Below are positions 36,863 through 46,232 of a DNA stretch of 64,000 bases, piece by piece. Both the position numbers and the translations under genes were made by a program. Location of the stretch: positions 3,075,164 through 3,139,163 of the forward strand of contig NZ_CP037452.1 of assembly GCF_007754425.1 (NCBI RefSeq), written 5' to 3'. Within the stretch, counting starts at the first letter, position 1. The number at the start of each line of letters is the position of its first letter. Source of the stretch: Gimesia fumaroli (lineage in GTDB: Bacteria; Planctomycetota; Planctomycetia; Planctomycetales; Planctomycetaceae). Under the pieces are notes generated by a model. The model saw nothing but the letters and a program-made list of their open reading frames with translations. It was not told where the DNA came from and searched no databases.

Positions 36863-37693
36863 ATGACTGATACCCTGTTACGTGTCTGCAGTTTTGAAAG
36901 CCGTAAAAGTGATGCCATGCGGGCGCTGATTGAACGAAATCAGGGGCAGCCGACACTCGTCCATTCCATGGATGAAATTCCGCTGGAAGATAACGAGCAG
37001 GTCAAGGCGTTCTGCGAAAAACTGTTTCAAAATGAAATCGATGTGATGGTCTTTATGACGGGCGTCGGTGCGACCGCGTTACTGGATGCGGTAGAACTGT
37101 ATTTCCCGCGGGAACAGTTTCTCGCTGCCCTCAAAAAAATCATCGTCACGGTCCGCGGGCCGAAACCGACGGTCGTCCTGCGCAACTGGGAAGTCCCCAT
37201 TCATTACACTGCGCCCGAGCCGAACACCTGGCATGAACTCATTTCCGTGTGGGATGACGAAAACTTTTCGGTGACAGGCAAACACATCGCTGTTCAGGAA
37301 TATGGAAAACCCGTACAGGAATTCTACGACGAACTTCGCAAACGCGGGGCACAGGTTCTGCCTGTCACCGTGTATCGCTGGGCACTGCCAGCGGATACCA
37401 GTGGTTTAAGAGACGCGGTCCACGCGACCATTCAAAATGAATTTGACGTGCTGATGTTTACCAGCGCCCAGCAGATCACGCACGTCCTGCAGATCGCGGA
37501 CGAAGAGAACGCCAAAGACGAATGGCTGCAGGCGGCTGCCAAAACGATGATTGCCTCGGTTGGTCCTGCCTGTTCGGAAGCACTGCAGCAAGTCGGGCTT
37601 CCCGTCGATTTTGAATCGAGTCCTCCTAAAATGGGGCCCCTTGTCAAAGATGCCCTTGCAGCAGCACCGGAAATTCTCGCGAAGAAACGTTAA
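36863..37693 (+). CDS. hemD: Uroporphyrinogen-III synthase
   Basis: Cyclises hydroxymethylbilane to uroporphyrinogen III in haem synthesis. HemD sequences vary greatly; support comes from the two-domain length, the VFMTGVGATALLDAV and VRGPKPTVVLRNWEVP segments, LMFTSAQQITHVLQIA, and SVGPACSEALQQVGLPVDFE, the usual closing motif. It is followed 125 bp later by hemE and then hemY, a coherent haem run. Confidence 0.83.
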   Translation: MTDTLLRVCSFESRKSDAMRALIERNQGQPTLVHSMDEIPLEDNEQVKAFCEKLFQNEIDVMVFMTGVGATALLDAVELYFPREQFLAALKKIIVTVRGPKPTVVLRNWEVPIHYTAPEPNTWHELISVWDDENFSVTGKHIAVQEYGKPVQEFYDELRKRGAQVLPVTVYRWALPADTSGLRDAVHATIQNEFDVLMFTSAQQITHVLQIADEENAKDEWLQAAAKTMIASVGPACSEALQQVGLPVDFESSPPKMGPLVKDALAAAPEILAKKR

Positions 37694-37818
37694 GTCTCGT
37701 TCCCGAATCAGGTTGTTTCCGGGAAACCGGCTTCGTCAGAATTTCAGTCCGCTCTGATACCTGCTAAAATAATCGGAATATTGAGCAATCACAGAAATCG
37801 TACTTGAAAGAACTGAAA

Positions 37819-38877
37819 ATGAATTCTCAAATGGCGGAGAACGCCAGTTATCAGAATAGTCGTTTTATGAAAGCGGTCCGCCGCGAACCTGTAGACACCA
37901 CGCCGATCTGGATTATGCGACAGGCGGGACGCTATTTACCCGAATACATGGCCGTACGTAACAAAACGACGTTCATCGATCTCTGCAAAACGCCTTCCCT
38001 GGCGGCGGAAGTCACGCTTACCGCACAACGGGTACTTGGTGTCGATGCCGCAATTCTGTTCGCCGATCTCTTACCAATTCTGGAACCGATGGGGCTCGAC
38101 CTCGAATATGTCAAAGGAGAAGGCCCGGTCATTCACAATCCGCTCGCCGATTCCTCACACGTCGATCGGCTCACCGACATCGCCGATATGAATTGTCTGG
38201 AGTTCGTTTTCGATGCGGTCAAACTGATTCGTGCCGATTTGCCCGCCGACATTCCTCTGCTCGGCTTCGCCGGCTGTCCGTTTACACTGGCCAGCTACGC
38301 CATCGAGGGCGGCAGTTCGAAAAATTACCGCCGCACCAAACAGATGATGTATAACGACCCCGGTGCCTGGAAGGCGTTAATGGATCGCTTCGTCGATAAT
38401 CTGATTGTCTATCTCCAACGGCAAATCGAAGCCGGCTGTCAGGCCGTGCAGATCTTCGACAGCTGGGCCGGTTGTCTTTCTCCTGAAGACTATCAGCAGT
38501 ACGTGGCACCCTATACGGCAAGACTTGTCGCCGGCGTGCAGGAACATGCGCCGGTGATCAATTTCCTCACGGGAAACCCGGCGTTGATTCCATTACAGAA
38601 GCAGACGGGCGGTCAGGTGTTTGGTCTCGACTGGCGAATCAATCTGGCTGATGCCTGGGAGATTTTAGGCCCCGACGTCGCCGTGCAGGGGAACCTTGAT
38701 CCGATTGCCCTCTATGCAGACATACCGGTGTTGAGAGAGAAAGCTAAGTCGGTTCTCGATGCCGCCGGCGGCCGGAACGGACACATTTTCAATCTCGGTC
38801 ATGGCGTCATGCCCGACATGAATCCCGACAATGTAAAAGCCCTCGTCGAAATCGTGCATGAACTGGGCAGCCGATAA
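37819..38877 (+). CDS. hemE: Uroporphyrinogen decarboxylase
   Basis: Converts uroporphyrinogen III to coproporphyrinogen III. Clear signatures: [15 protein letters not shown] near the N-terminus (substrate-binding Arg), [45 protein letters not shown] and [17 protein letters not shown] use the ATG of MNSQMAENA; an in-frame TTG lies five codons upstream. Full length. Confidence 0.94.
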   Translation: MNSQMAENASYQNSRFMKAVRREPVDTTPIWIMRQAGRYLPEYMAVRNKTTFIDLCKTPSLAAEVTLTAQRVLGVDAAILFADLLPILEPMGLDLEYVKGEGPVIHNPLADSSHVDRLTDIADMNCLEFVFDAVKLIRADLPADIPLLGFAGCPFTLASYAIEGGSSKNYRRTKQMMYNDPGAWKALMDRFVDNLIVYLQRQIEAGCQAVQIFDSWAGCLSPEDYQQYVAPYTARLVAGVQEHAPVINFLTGNPALIPLQKQTGGQVFGLDWRINLADAWEILGPDVAVQGNLDPIALYADIPVLREKAKSVLDAAGGRNGHIFNLGHGVMPDMNPDNVKALVEIVHELGSR

Positions 38878-39002
38878 GTAGCGTTTATTTAATATCTCTA
38901 AACAGGATGATGAGGTCGACAGAGTGAGCTATGTAAGATCAAACCGTGGCCGACAGTGTGCTATTGCCCTTGTTTTGAGGACTATGACCGCAGTAAATAG
39001 CC

Positions 39003-39029
39003 ATTAGCCGCTGGGCGTTAGCCCCGGTT
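39003..39029 (-). repeat. Dispersed intergenic repeat, copy 1
   Basis: Read on the minus strand this segment is AACCGGGGCTAACGC then CCAGCGGCTAAT. A close relative lies at 60770-60796 on the plus strand (AACCGGGGCTAATGC then TTTGCGGCTAGT). Both are outside genes. It sits in the 230-bp gap between hemE and hemY. Confidence 0.5.
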
Positions 39030-39109
39030 AGGCCTCTTTGGTCAGGCCCGTTCGAATTAAGAAACACGACCTAACCCAGAGAGAACATTGAGTACGTAAG
39101 AGTCACGCC

Positions 39110-40585
39110 ATGAGTTCAACAGCAACAAAACGGATCGCCGTCATCGGCGGCGGGATTACCGGCCTCTCAGCCGCACACCGTCTGTTCGAGCTGGCAGACG
39201 CACAGCAGCAATCAATCGAAGTCACCCTGTTTGAATCGCAGCCGGAAACGGGCGGTTGGATTGGCACCATCGAGCAACAGGATTATCTGATCGATACCGG
39301 TGCCGACATGTTTATCACGAATAAGCCGGCGGCGATTGAGCTCTGCCAGCGACTGGGGCTCGACGATCAGCTCATCTCCACCAACACCCAATATCGGGGC
39401 GCTTTGATACTTAACAATGGCAAGCCTGTTCCGGTGCCGCTCGGCTTCGAACTCATGACACCGTCCCGCATTGGTCCCATGCTCAAGACGCCTCTGCTCA
39501 GTCTCCGGGGAAAGTTACGCATGGGGCTCGAATATTTTCTTCCCCGCCGACATAGTGTGACGGGATTGGATCAGGATGACGAAAGTCTGGCACATTTCGT
39601 CAAACGCCGTTTTGGTGCAGAAGCTTTGAGTCGTCTCATTCAGCCATTGGTCGCCGGTATTTATACGTCCGATCCCGAAAAGTTGAGTCTGCGCGCGACG
39701 CTGCCACGTTTTCTGGATATGGAACGGGATCACCGCAGCCTGATCAAAGCGATCCGCAAACAGAAACGGGCCGCCAAATCAGCCGACGCGACTGGCGCGC
39801 GGTATGGTCTCTTCGCTGCATTCCGGGGAGGCATGCAAACGCTGACACGCACGCTCGCCGAACGGGTTTCCGAACGTGGCACAATTCATTTCAGCCAGCC
39901 GGTCACAAAAATCAGCCCCGTTAAAGCAGGCGGTTATGCTGTGACCTCGGAAGCGGACGGCGGCTCACAAACACAACACTTCGATTCTGTGCTCATCGCG
40001 ACAGCAACACACTATGCAGCCGGCATGACCGCCGGTTTCGCACCTGAGCTTTCAAAACTGCTGTCGCAAATCGAATACGCGTCGACGGCAATTCTGGTCA
40101 ACATTTTCAAACTTTCCGACATCAAACATCCACTGAATGCGTTTGGCCTGGTGATCCCGGCTGCCGAACAACGCAAGATCTTTGCCGTCGCCTTTGCGAG
40201 TCGAAAATTCCCTGGTCGGGCACCCGAAGGATGTGTGCAGTTACGAACGTTTGTCGGCGGCGCGATGCAGGCCGAACTGCTCAAGCATACCGATGAAGAA
40301 CTCGAAAACATTGTTCAGAGTGAGCTGGCCGACATTCTGGGGGTGACGGGCAAACCACTGTTCTCCAAACTGCTGCGGCACAATCAGTCGATGCCGCAGT
40401 ATCATATGGGGCATCTGCAACTGGTCGAACAGATCGAACAACAGGCCGACCAATATCCCGGACTGGAACTGGCGGGCAACGCTTATCGCGGCGTCGGCAT
40501 TCCCGATTCGATTCACAGTGCCGAACAGGCGGCGGAACGCCTGATCGTGACGCTGTTTACTCCCGCGTCAGTTCAATCCCCTTAA
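39110..40585 (+). CDS. hemY: Protoporphyrinogen oxidase, FAD type
   Basis: Oxidises protoporphyrinogen IX to protoporphyrin IX. The N-terminal FAD motif RIAVIGGGITGLSAAHRL and the following TLFESQPETGGWIGTI are classic. DTGADMFITNKPAA, YTSDPEKLSLRATLPRF, FRGGMQTL and the C-terminal GLELAGNAYRGVGIPDSI complete the family picture. Third gene of the haem run. Its 3' end overlaps the convergent sulfatase gene by 29 bp. Confidence 0.92.
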   Translation: MSSTATKRIAVIGGGITGLSAAHRLFELADAQQQSIEVTLFESQPETGGWIGTIEQQDYLIDTGADMFITNKPAAIELCQRLGLDDQLISTNTQYRGALILNNGKPVPVPLGFELMTPSRIGPMLKTPLLSLRGKLRMGLEYFLPRRHSVTGLDQDDESLAHFVKRRFGAEALSRLIQPLVAGIYTSDPEKLSLRATLPRFLDMERDHRSLIKAIRKQKRAAKSADATGARYGLFAAFRGGMQTLTRTLAERVSERGTIHFSQPVTKISPVKAGGYAVTSEADGGSQTQHFDSVLIATATHYAAGMTAGFAPELSKLLSQIEYASTAILVNIFKLSDIKHPLNAFGLVIPAAEQRKIFAVAFASRKFPGRAPEGCVQLRTFVGGAMQAELLKHTDEELENIVQSELADILGVTGKPLFSKLLRHNQSMPQYHMGHLQLVEQIEQQADQYPGLELAGNAYRGVGIPDSIHSAEQAAERLIVTLFTPASVQSP

Positions 40586-42353
40586 CGTCGATCAATTCGT
40601 TGCCGGTTTTCTTGACGCCCGTCAGCTTCAGGTCAGAGCACCCTTTTTTCAGATCCAGCGTTCCGAGTTTGATTGTCGACCAGTCCTTGCGCATATAGTT
40701 GTCTGATTGTTCCACGCGATCCTGGTTGCCAATCTTCGGCGGATCATGTGGCTGAGAAATGGTGGCGGTCAGACTTTGGTTGCCAGTAGAGACTTTCACT
40801 TCACATCCGACGTCAGGTTTGGCACACGTATACTTCAGTGTGACGGTATATTTCCCAGGTTTCAACACATCCAGATGCCAGATCGCAGACGCAGCGGGAT
40901 CGGTCCAGTCTTCCAGCCAGCTGTTGGCATAGCCGTTGTTGCCTTTGCCGCTGTAAGTGATGCCCTCTCCGACTTCCGGCGACAGGAATGATTCATTGGC
41001 GGGCAACTCGCTCCGTTTTTCTTTCGGATGGCCCACAGGAATCGGAATCGGCTCGAAGCCGGCTGCGGAGACATCGTTAAACCAGGTTTGGTAGGCAGCT
41101 TTCAATTCTTTAAGAACCCGGGGATTGGCTTTGGCAACATTGTTTTTCTGTCCCGGATCGGTCTGCATATCATACAGACTCCATTTATTTCTGAAAAAGG
41201 CAGCCCGCCAGCGATCCGTTCGCACCGAGCCAAAGGGCAATTCCGCACCCGGAATCGAATTACGAAACAGACGATCAACAAACAGCGTTCGCGCGGGCCA
41301 ATTTTCATTTGACTCATTCGTCAACAGCGGCACCAGGCTTTTGCCATCGATGGGTTTTTCGGACATCGCTTCCACACCACAGAATTCCAGCAGCGTTGGC
41401 AAGATATCAATGTGGGCGGCGATCGGCTTGACGACAGTTCCCGCTTTGATTGTTCCCGGATAACGCACGAACAAAGGCACCCGAACGCCTCCTTCATGAA
41501 TCGATCCCTTGCGGCCCAGCATGCCGCCGTTATAGCGATTGCTGTTCGGCCCATTGTCGGTCAGAAACAACACAATTGTATTGTCGGCCAGGTTCTGTTC
41601 ATCAAGCGTTTTGAGCAGGCGGCCCAGGTTCTCGTCGACACTGTCCACCATCGCGTAAGCACAGCGGGCTTTGTCATCCAGGCCTTTGTTCGCGTACTTC
41701 TTCCAGTATTTCTCGGGAACAATCCAGGGTGAATGCGGTGCGTTATAAGGCACATAACAGAAGAACGGCCGCTCTTGATTCTGTTTGATGAATTCGATCG
41801 CCTTGTCGGTCAAAACATCGGTGATGTAGCCTTCTGTCTCAACCGGCTGTTTATTGTGTTCCAGATTCGTATCGAAATAACTGTTCCAGTGACCGCCGCA
41901 AAAACCAAAGAATTCGTCAAAGCCCTGCCCATTGGGATGCATCGTATAGTGACGCCCGTTGTGCCACTTTCCAAACGCACCCGTCGCATAACCGGCTGAT
42001 TTCAACATCTCGGCAATGGTGACTTCCTCGGCCCGCATATTTTCAAAGCCGCGCGTCACACCATGCACGCCGGTTCGCAAACTGTAACGCCCCGTCAGCA
42101 AAGCGGCCCGCGTCGGCGCACAAACGGGCGAGACAAAAAAACGATCAAACCGCGCCCCCTGCTTCGCCAGCAGATCCTGATTCGGCGTTTCAATCAATGG
42201 ATTGTCATGCGAACGCACATCGCCCCAGCCTTGGTCGTCTGTCATGATCAGCAACACATTCGGCTTAGAAGCCGCCTGCAGCAAGTGACCCGAAGTAAAA
42301 ACAACAGACAGCAACAACAAACAGACCAGTTTCAACAAAGGCGCGCGTCTCAT
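40557..42353 (-). CDS. Secreted sulfatase
   Basis: The signal peptide (MRRAPLLKLVCLLLLSVVF..LLQA) is followed by a sulfatase domain. LIMTDDQGWGD gives the metal ligands, PVCAPTRAALLTGRYSLRTG holds the formylglycine motif C-x-P-x-R, and GKWHNGRHY and LTDNGPNSNRYNGG give further active-site residues. The last 140 residues are an extra beta-rich domain (HLDVLKPGKYTVTLKYTC) that resembles carbohydrate-binding modules. The start is set at MRRAPL, after AAGGAA, rather than 14 codons upstream. Planctomycetes carry many such enzymes for algal sulfated polysaccharides. Conversion by a formylglycine-generating enzyme is required, and none is nearby. Confidence 0.9.
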   Translation of the reverse strand: MRRAPLLKLVCLLLLSVVFTSGHLLQAASKPNVLLIMTDDQGWGDVRSHDNPLIETPNQDLLAKQGARFDRFFVSPVCAPTRAALLTGRYSLRTGVHGVTRGFENMRAEEVTIAEMLKSAGYATGAFGKWHNGRHYTMHPNGQGFDEFFGFCGGHWNSYFDTNLEHNKQPVETEGYITDVLTDKAIEFIKQNQERPFFCYVPYNAPHSPWIVPEKYWKKYANKGLDDKARCAYAMVDSVDENLGRLLKTLDEQNLADNTIVLFLTDNGPNSNRYNGGMLGRKGSIHEGGVRVPLFVRYPGTIKAGTVVKPIAAHIDILPTLLEFCGVEAMSEKPIDGKSLVPLLTNESNENWPARTLFVDRLFRNSIPGAELPFGSVRTDRWRAAFFRNKWSLYDMQTDPGQKNNVAKANPRVLKELKAAYQTWFNDVSAAGFEPIPIPVGHPKEKRSELPANESFLSPEVGEGITYSGKGNNGYANSWLEDWTDPAASAIWHLDVLKPGKYTVTLKYTCAKPDVGCEVKVSTGNQSLTATISQPHDPPKIGNQDRVEQSDNYMRKDWSTIKLGTLDLKKGCSDLKLTGVKKTGNELIDVKGIELTRE

Positions 42354-42455
42354 GATGAAAGTCAGTTTCCTTAAAACAGAAAGAGAATGAATCAATTGGT
42401 TTAAAAATCAGAATAAAGAATGTGTATCGGGTATTAATCTTAGATTTTGGGGTGG

Positions 42456-42478
42456 CACTGTTGGCTTGCCCAACAGTG
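42456..42478. repeat. REP-like palindrome, copy 1
   Basis: Perfect 9-bp arms CACTGTTGG and CCAACAGTG around a CTTGC loop, followed by TGAAT. A near-identical unit starts 79 bp further on. The pair lies downstream of the DUF1598 gene and upstream of the sulfatase, so it may also end transcription. Confidence 0.7.
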
Positions 42479-42534
42479 TGAATTCAGATTAAATCATGCC
42501 AGTCTATTGAGCTTCGTATCACAGGAAAGTGTGC

Positions 42535-42557
42535 CACTGTTGGCTTGTCCAACAGTG
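42535..42557. repeat. REP-like palindrome, copy 2
   Basis: Same arms CACTGTTGG / CCAACAGTG, loop CTTGT, followed by CGAAT. Only the loop's last base and the bases just outside the arms differ from copy 1; the two stand in direct orientation. Confidence 0.7.
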
Positions 42558-42651
42558 CGAATCCAACTCAAGCGAGGAATAATTTCTCCCACCTGCAATT
42601 CAGCAAAACCGAATGACAACAATTCCAGTAGACTCGATCACAGACGCAACG

Positions 42652-44088
42652 TCAATCCCACCACCAGCGTACTGTTTTATCCTGCCCCCGTTCCAGTACG
42701 GACGTTTTTTTCTCATCCAGCGAATTATCCCGTGACGTCACAAACTCCGTCTGGTTGACGACAGCCCGGGCGTTCACCGTTACCCCACCTCCCACCAGAC
42801 AGATCATCAACCGACCCGCTTTTTTATAATTCATCGCGGTCGGCACCTGTTTGGGGATATTTCCCGCAGGCACCAGATAATCCGATGCTGTCGAAAAGAA
42901 ACGATGTTCCCAGCCCACTCGTTGATCCAGGTTTTCTTTTCTGATCAACGCTGCCAGCACCGTTAAGTCCGTAATTGACTGCAATTCAGCGAACGTCGGA
43001 TGCTGGTCGGCCAGCTTGGCAAAGTGTTTCGTGAACTGCTGGGCATACTTCGTTGTGGAAAGACGCGTCTGAGCGGCATCTGTGCGTTGCCCGGCTGTGT
43101 TGACAAACTCCTCCTGCGACATCATCTGCAGTCGCTGACCGGAAAACTGAAACGCATCCCGCTCTGCCGTCGTAGTAAACGCATCATACAGCGGTGTGAA
43201 CCACCAGCGCTGCGTACTGTTACCACCGCCGCGAAGCGTCGCCAGATGGCTTTTGATTTCGCGTATCCCCGAAGGTTCCAGGCCAATCGAAATCCGTTTC
43301 AACATATAGTCGGCTTCCACCAGAATGCGGGCATAATGCGAACCGGCGGGCACACCCGATACCGAAACATCCTGCATTCCCAGAATCTGCGCCATCGTTT
43401 TAAATCGCGTTGCCGCGGTCGCTGCCGAGGAAGCGGAGTTTGTGCGACGAATATATTCATTCATCCGTGCCAGATTTTGCGGCTTCGCATCAAATGAACA
43501 ACCGGTCGTCAGCCCGCGATCCTGCGATTGAAATGCAATGACCAGATCATCTAATCGAATCGGCGGCCGCCCTGTTTCCACGCCAACGACCCGATTCTGC
43601 GCATTCGCCGCGAACCCTTCTGCCGGACCGGCAATAATCAGATCGTTCTTCTCGCGATCCACAAACAGGTAATCAATCCGCCATAACCCGGCCAGATATT
43701 GAACCTCGGGCGGGATCGGCTGATTTTTCTCTTTGAGTTCCTGGCAGACCTTCTCCAGTTGCACCAGCGAAATCTTGCGGAACTCCGATTTCTGATTTAC
43801 ATCACCGGGCAGTGACTGCGCCGCGATCGCCTGCAGACGACGCTGATTCAACTGTTTGCTGTTTTGAGTAATGCGAAACGGTGCGGCTATCACGCCGTCA
43901 GCATCTATGGTGATTCCGCCGGCGTTCTGCTGATTATTATTCTGATTGTTGCCGCCGGTATTGTTCCCGCCATTATTCGTCTGTGCCAGACCTGCCGTCG
44001 AGAGACACAATACAAGAAACAGAGTCAGGACGCATCGAACGACTTTGATCCGAGAGATCTTTTCGAGAGAGTGGAGATTCATCAACAT
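42652..44088 (-). CDS. Exported DUF1598 protein
   Basis: Planctomycete-type protein of unknown function. A signal peptide (VVRCVLTLFLVLCLSTAGLAQ) is followed by a very Asn/Gly/Gln-rich stretch (TNNGGNNTGGNNQNNNQQ), then the DUF1598 body: YLAGLWRIDYLFVDREKNDLIIAGPAEGF, TTGCSFDAKPQNLARMNEYI and RILVEADYMLKRISIGLEP. The start is one of two ATGs at MLMNLHSLEK; longer forms would place a hydrophilic lead before the signal. The C-terminus ends TVRWWWD. Confidence 0.75.
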   Translation of the reverse strand: MLMNLHSLEKISRIKVVRCVLTLFLVLCLSTAGLAQTNNGGNNTGGNNQNNNQQNAGGITIDADGVIAAPFRITQNSKQLNQRRLQAIAAQSLPGDVNQKSEFRKISLVQLEKVCQELKEKNQPIPPEVQYLAGLWRIDYLFVDREKNDLIIAGPAEGFAANAQNRVVGVETGRPPIRLDDLVIAFQSQDRGLTTGCSFDAKPQNLARMNEYIRRTNSASSAATAATRFKTMAQILGMQDVSVSGVPAGSHYARILVEADYMLKRISIGLEPSGIREIKSHLATLRGGGNSTQRWWFTPLYDAFTTTAERDAFQFSGQRLQMMSQEEFVNTAGQRTDAAQTRLSTTKYAQQFTKHFAKLADQHPTFAELQSITDLTVLAALIRKENLDQRVGWEHRFFSTASDYLVPAGNIPKQVPTAMNYKKAGRLMICLVGGGVTVNARAVVNQTEFVTSRDNSLDEKKTSVLERGQDKTVRWWWD

Positions 44089-44429
44089 CAACTTTCTGTC
44101 TAAAAAATGCTGCCCGCATGATATTAAGACATCTCTCATTCTATCAGCCAGTGAGTACCAGAGTCAGCGTTTTTGTCGAATTCCAGACTACGGAGCAGGA
44201 AAAATATTTCTTATCTAAAATCTTTGATGCTTTAAACCAGACTCTTCCGTTTGTTGAACATTTCGTGTTTGTTCGTGCCTTGCGCGGTCGTATAAAACAA
44301 ATTACCCGCACTTATTTTACGTTTCCATATCAGCCTTCCATTCATAACGGGAATTCACGACAATAAACCACCGATTGACTGTTTTCATATTTGAATCATA
44401 TTTCACCAACTCAATGGGGAAGGGATACC

Positions 44430-45515
44430 ATGACGGCAACAAAGCAACTCAACGAACTCGGCCAGAGCCTCTGGCTTGATAATATCACCCGCGACCTGCT
44501 CGAAAACGGGACGCTGCAGCGCTATATCGATGACCTTTCAGTAACTGGTCTGACTTCGAATCCGACGATCTTTCATCAGGCGATCAAAAACAGCGAATCT
44601 TACGACAGTACGATTCAGGAGAAATTCAAAAACGGTCAGGCCGGCGAACAACTCTTTTTCGAAGTCGCCCTCGAAGACATCACGCAGGCCGCCGACAAGT
44701 TCCGCCCTGTCTGGGATCGAACCGACGGCGTTGACGGCTGGGTCTCTCTGGAAGTCTCTCCGCTGCTGGCTTACGACACCGAAAGCACGCTGGCCGCGGC
44801 GAAAGATCTGCACGCACGCGCGGGCCGTCCTAATGTATTGATCAAAATTCCCGGCACCAAAGAGGGCCTGCCTGCGATTGAAGAAGCGACCTTCGCCGGC
44901 ATCCCGGTGAATGTCACCCTGCTCTTCTCCAGCGAGCACTATGTCGATGCTGCCGAAGCATTCCTGCGCGGCATCGAACGACGTATCGAAGCGGGTCTGA
45001 ATCCGGCCGTTGGCTCCGTTGCGTCGCTGTTCATCAGCCGCTGGGACCGGGCCGTTGTCGACAACGTTCCCGAAACGTTACACAATCAACTGGGCGTCGC
45101 CATTGGTCAACGGGCTTACAAAGCCTATCTGGATCTGTTGAATTCCCCCCGCTGGCAGCGTGCGTTGAACTTCGGTGCCCGTCCACAACGTCTGCTCTGG
45201 GCCAGTACGGGAGTGAAAGATCCGAACGCATCCGACACGCTTTATATCACCTCACTCGCCTCCCCCTTCACGGTCAACACGATGCCCGAGAACACCTTGA
45301 ACGCCTTCGCCGATCATGGCGAAGTGGGCAATGCCCTGCCGGCCTGCGGCGGCGACAGCGAATCCAAGCTCGGTGAATTCGAAACAGCGGGCGTCGACGT
45401 GCAGGCCCTCGCCGCCAAACTCCAGAAAGACGGCGCCGACTCCTTCGTCCAGTCCTGGAACGAACTGATGGACGTCATCACGACCAAAAGCGAATCACTG
45501 GCGAACGTCGACTGA
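44430..45515 (+). CDS. tal: Transaldolase
   Basis: Pentose phosphate pathway enzyme that moves a dihydroxyacetone unit through a Schiff base. LGQSLWLDNITRDLL, VTGLTSNPTIFHQAI, VSLEVSPLLAYDT, VLIKIPGTKEGLPAI (Schiff-base Lys) and IPVNVTLLFSSEHY are all present. The 361-residue form with ASTGVKDPNASDTLY belongs to the longer TalA/Tal-type branch. The start is the ATG behind GGGGAAGGG. A strong terminator follows at 45547. Confidence 0.93.
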   Translation: MTATKQLNELGQSLWLDNITRDLLENGTLQRYIDDLSVTGLTSNPTIFHQAIKNSESYDSTIQEKFKNGQAGEQLFFEVALEDITQAADKFRPVWDRTDGVDGWVSLEVSPLLAYDTESTLAAAKDLHARAGRPNVLIKIPGTKEGLPAIEEATFAGIPVNVTLLFSSEHYVDAAEAFLRGIERRIEAGLNPAVGSVASLFISRWDRAVVDNVPETLHNQLGVAIGQRAYKAYLDLLNSPRWQRALNFGARPQRLLWASTGVKDPNASDTLYITSLASPFTVNTMPENTLNAFADHGEVGNALPACGGDSESKLGEFETAGVDVQALAAKLQKDGADSFVQSWNELMDVITTKSESLANVD

Positions 45516-45546
45516 AGATCATTCAGAGTCGTTGAGATAAATAAAT

Positions 45547-45592
45547 CAGGCATGTCGCACTGTAAGAATCATAGTGAGGCATGCCTGTTTTA
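45547..45592 (+). terminator. Intrinsic terminator after tal
   Basis: Eight-bp outer stem CAGGCATG / CATGCCTG with an inner CACT / AGTG stem, followed by TTTTAT. It lies 32 bp after the transaldolase stop. Confidence 0.75.
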
Positions 45593-45674
45593 TATCGATT
45601 TACCTACCAGAAACGTGCGTGGCTTTTGTGGTAGCAAAATAAATTCAGCAGAAAAACGACACTTTTTAGCCACT

Positions 45675-46148
45675 TTATGAATATTCTGAAGGATTGATCG
45701 TCGGTACGATAGGAGACAGAAAAGGATCTTCCAACTCCAGAAGTTCTCCATTGAGAATCCGCCAGACTCGGAAGACATTTGAGAAATCATGCTGTCCTCT
45801 GCTGTATGATTTATTGGAAGGGATGTCTTCGTCGTCATGGACGTAGATTAGACCGTATGAGCCAGTAGCATGTTTGACGATCCAGTCCATGAGAGCCCAG
45901 GTATCTGCACTGCGATGATTTGTTGATTCGCAAAACTGCAGAATTCCCCGTTTATTATTCAGATGCTCATAAAACTGCCAACGTAGGGAGGAAGATTCCT
46001 GGGTAGGAAGCCGATCCCGCAGATCGCTCCAGAGCTGAGCGTCACGCAAATCGACAATGTCGTCGATCGCATCTAACTCTTCAAAAGTTGCATTAACGAA
46101 TATGTCTCGGGAAGTTCGAACAACCACCCAGCCATAGACTTCCAGCAT
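45675..46148 (-). CDS. Imm7-like immunity protein
   Basis: 157 residues beginning LEVYGWVVVRTS and ending YGLIYVHDDED...NVFRVWRILNGELLELEDPFLSPIVPTI. This order (aromatic-Gly-Trp start, YVxDDED core, and EDPFLSPxxPTI tail) matches what I recall of the Imm7 family, which neutralises polymorphic toxins. No toxin gene is next to it, so it may be an orphan or a defence against neighbours' toxins. The family call is from memory of sequence phrases. Confidence 0.6.
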   Translation of the reverse strand: MLEVYGWVVVRTSRDIFVNATFEELDAIDDIVDLRDAQLWSDLRDRLPTQESSSLRWQFYEHLNNKRGILQFCESTNHRSADTWALMDWIVKHATGSYGLIYVHDDEDIPSNKSYSRGQHDFSNVFRVWRILNGELLELEDPFLSPIVPTINPSEYS

Positions 46149-46232
46149 GTTCTAATCCTCTCAAATAAGAATATCGACAATCAAAGTCCGGATCAGGTTC
46201 ATCACTCAGGCTTGACTGACACTTTAGGTTCT

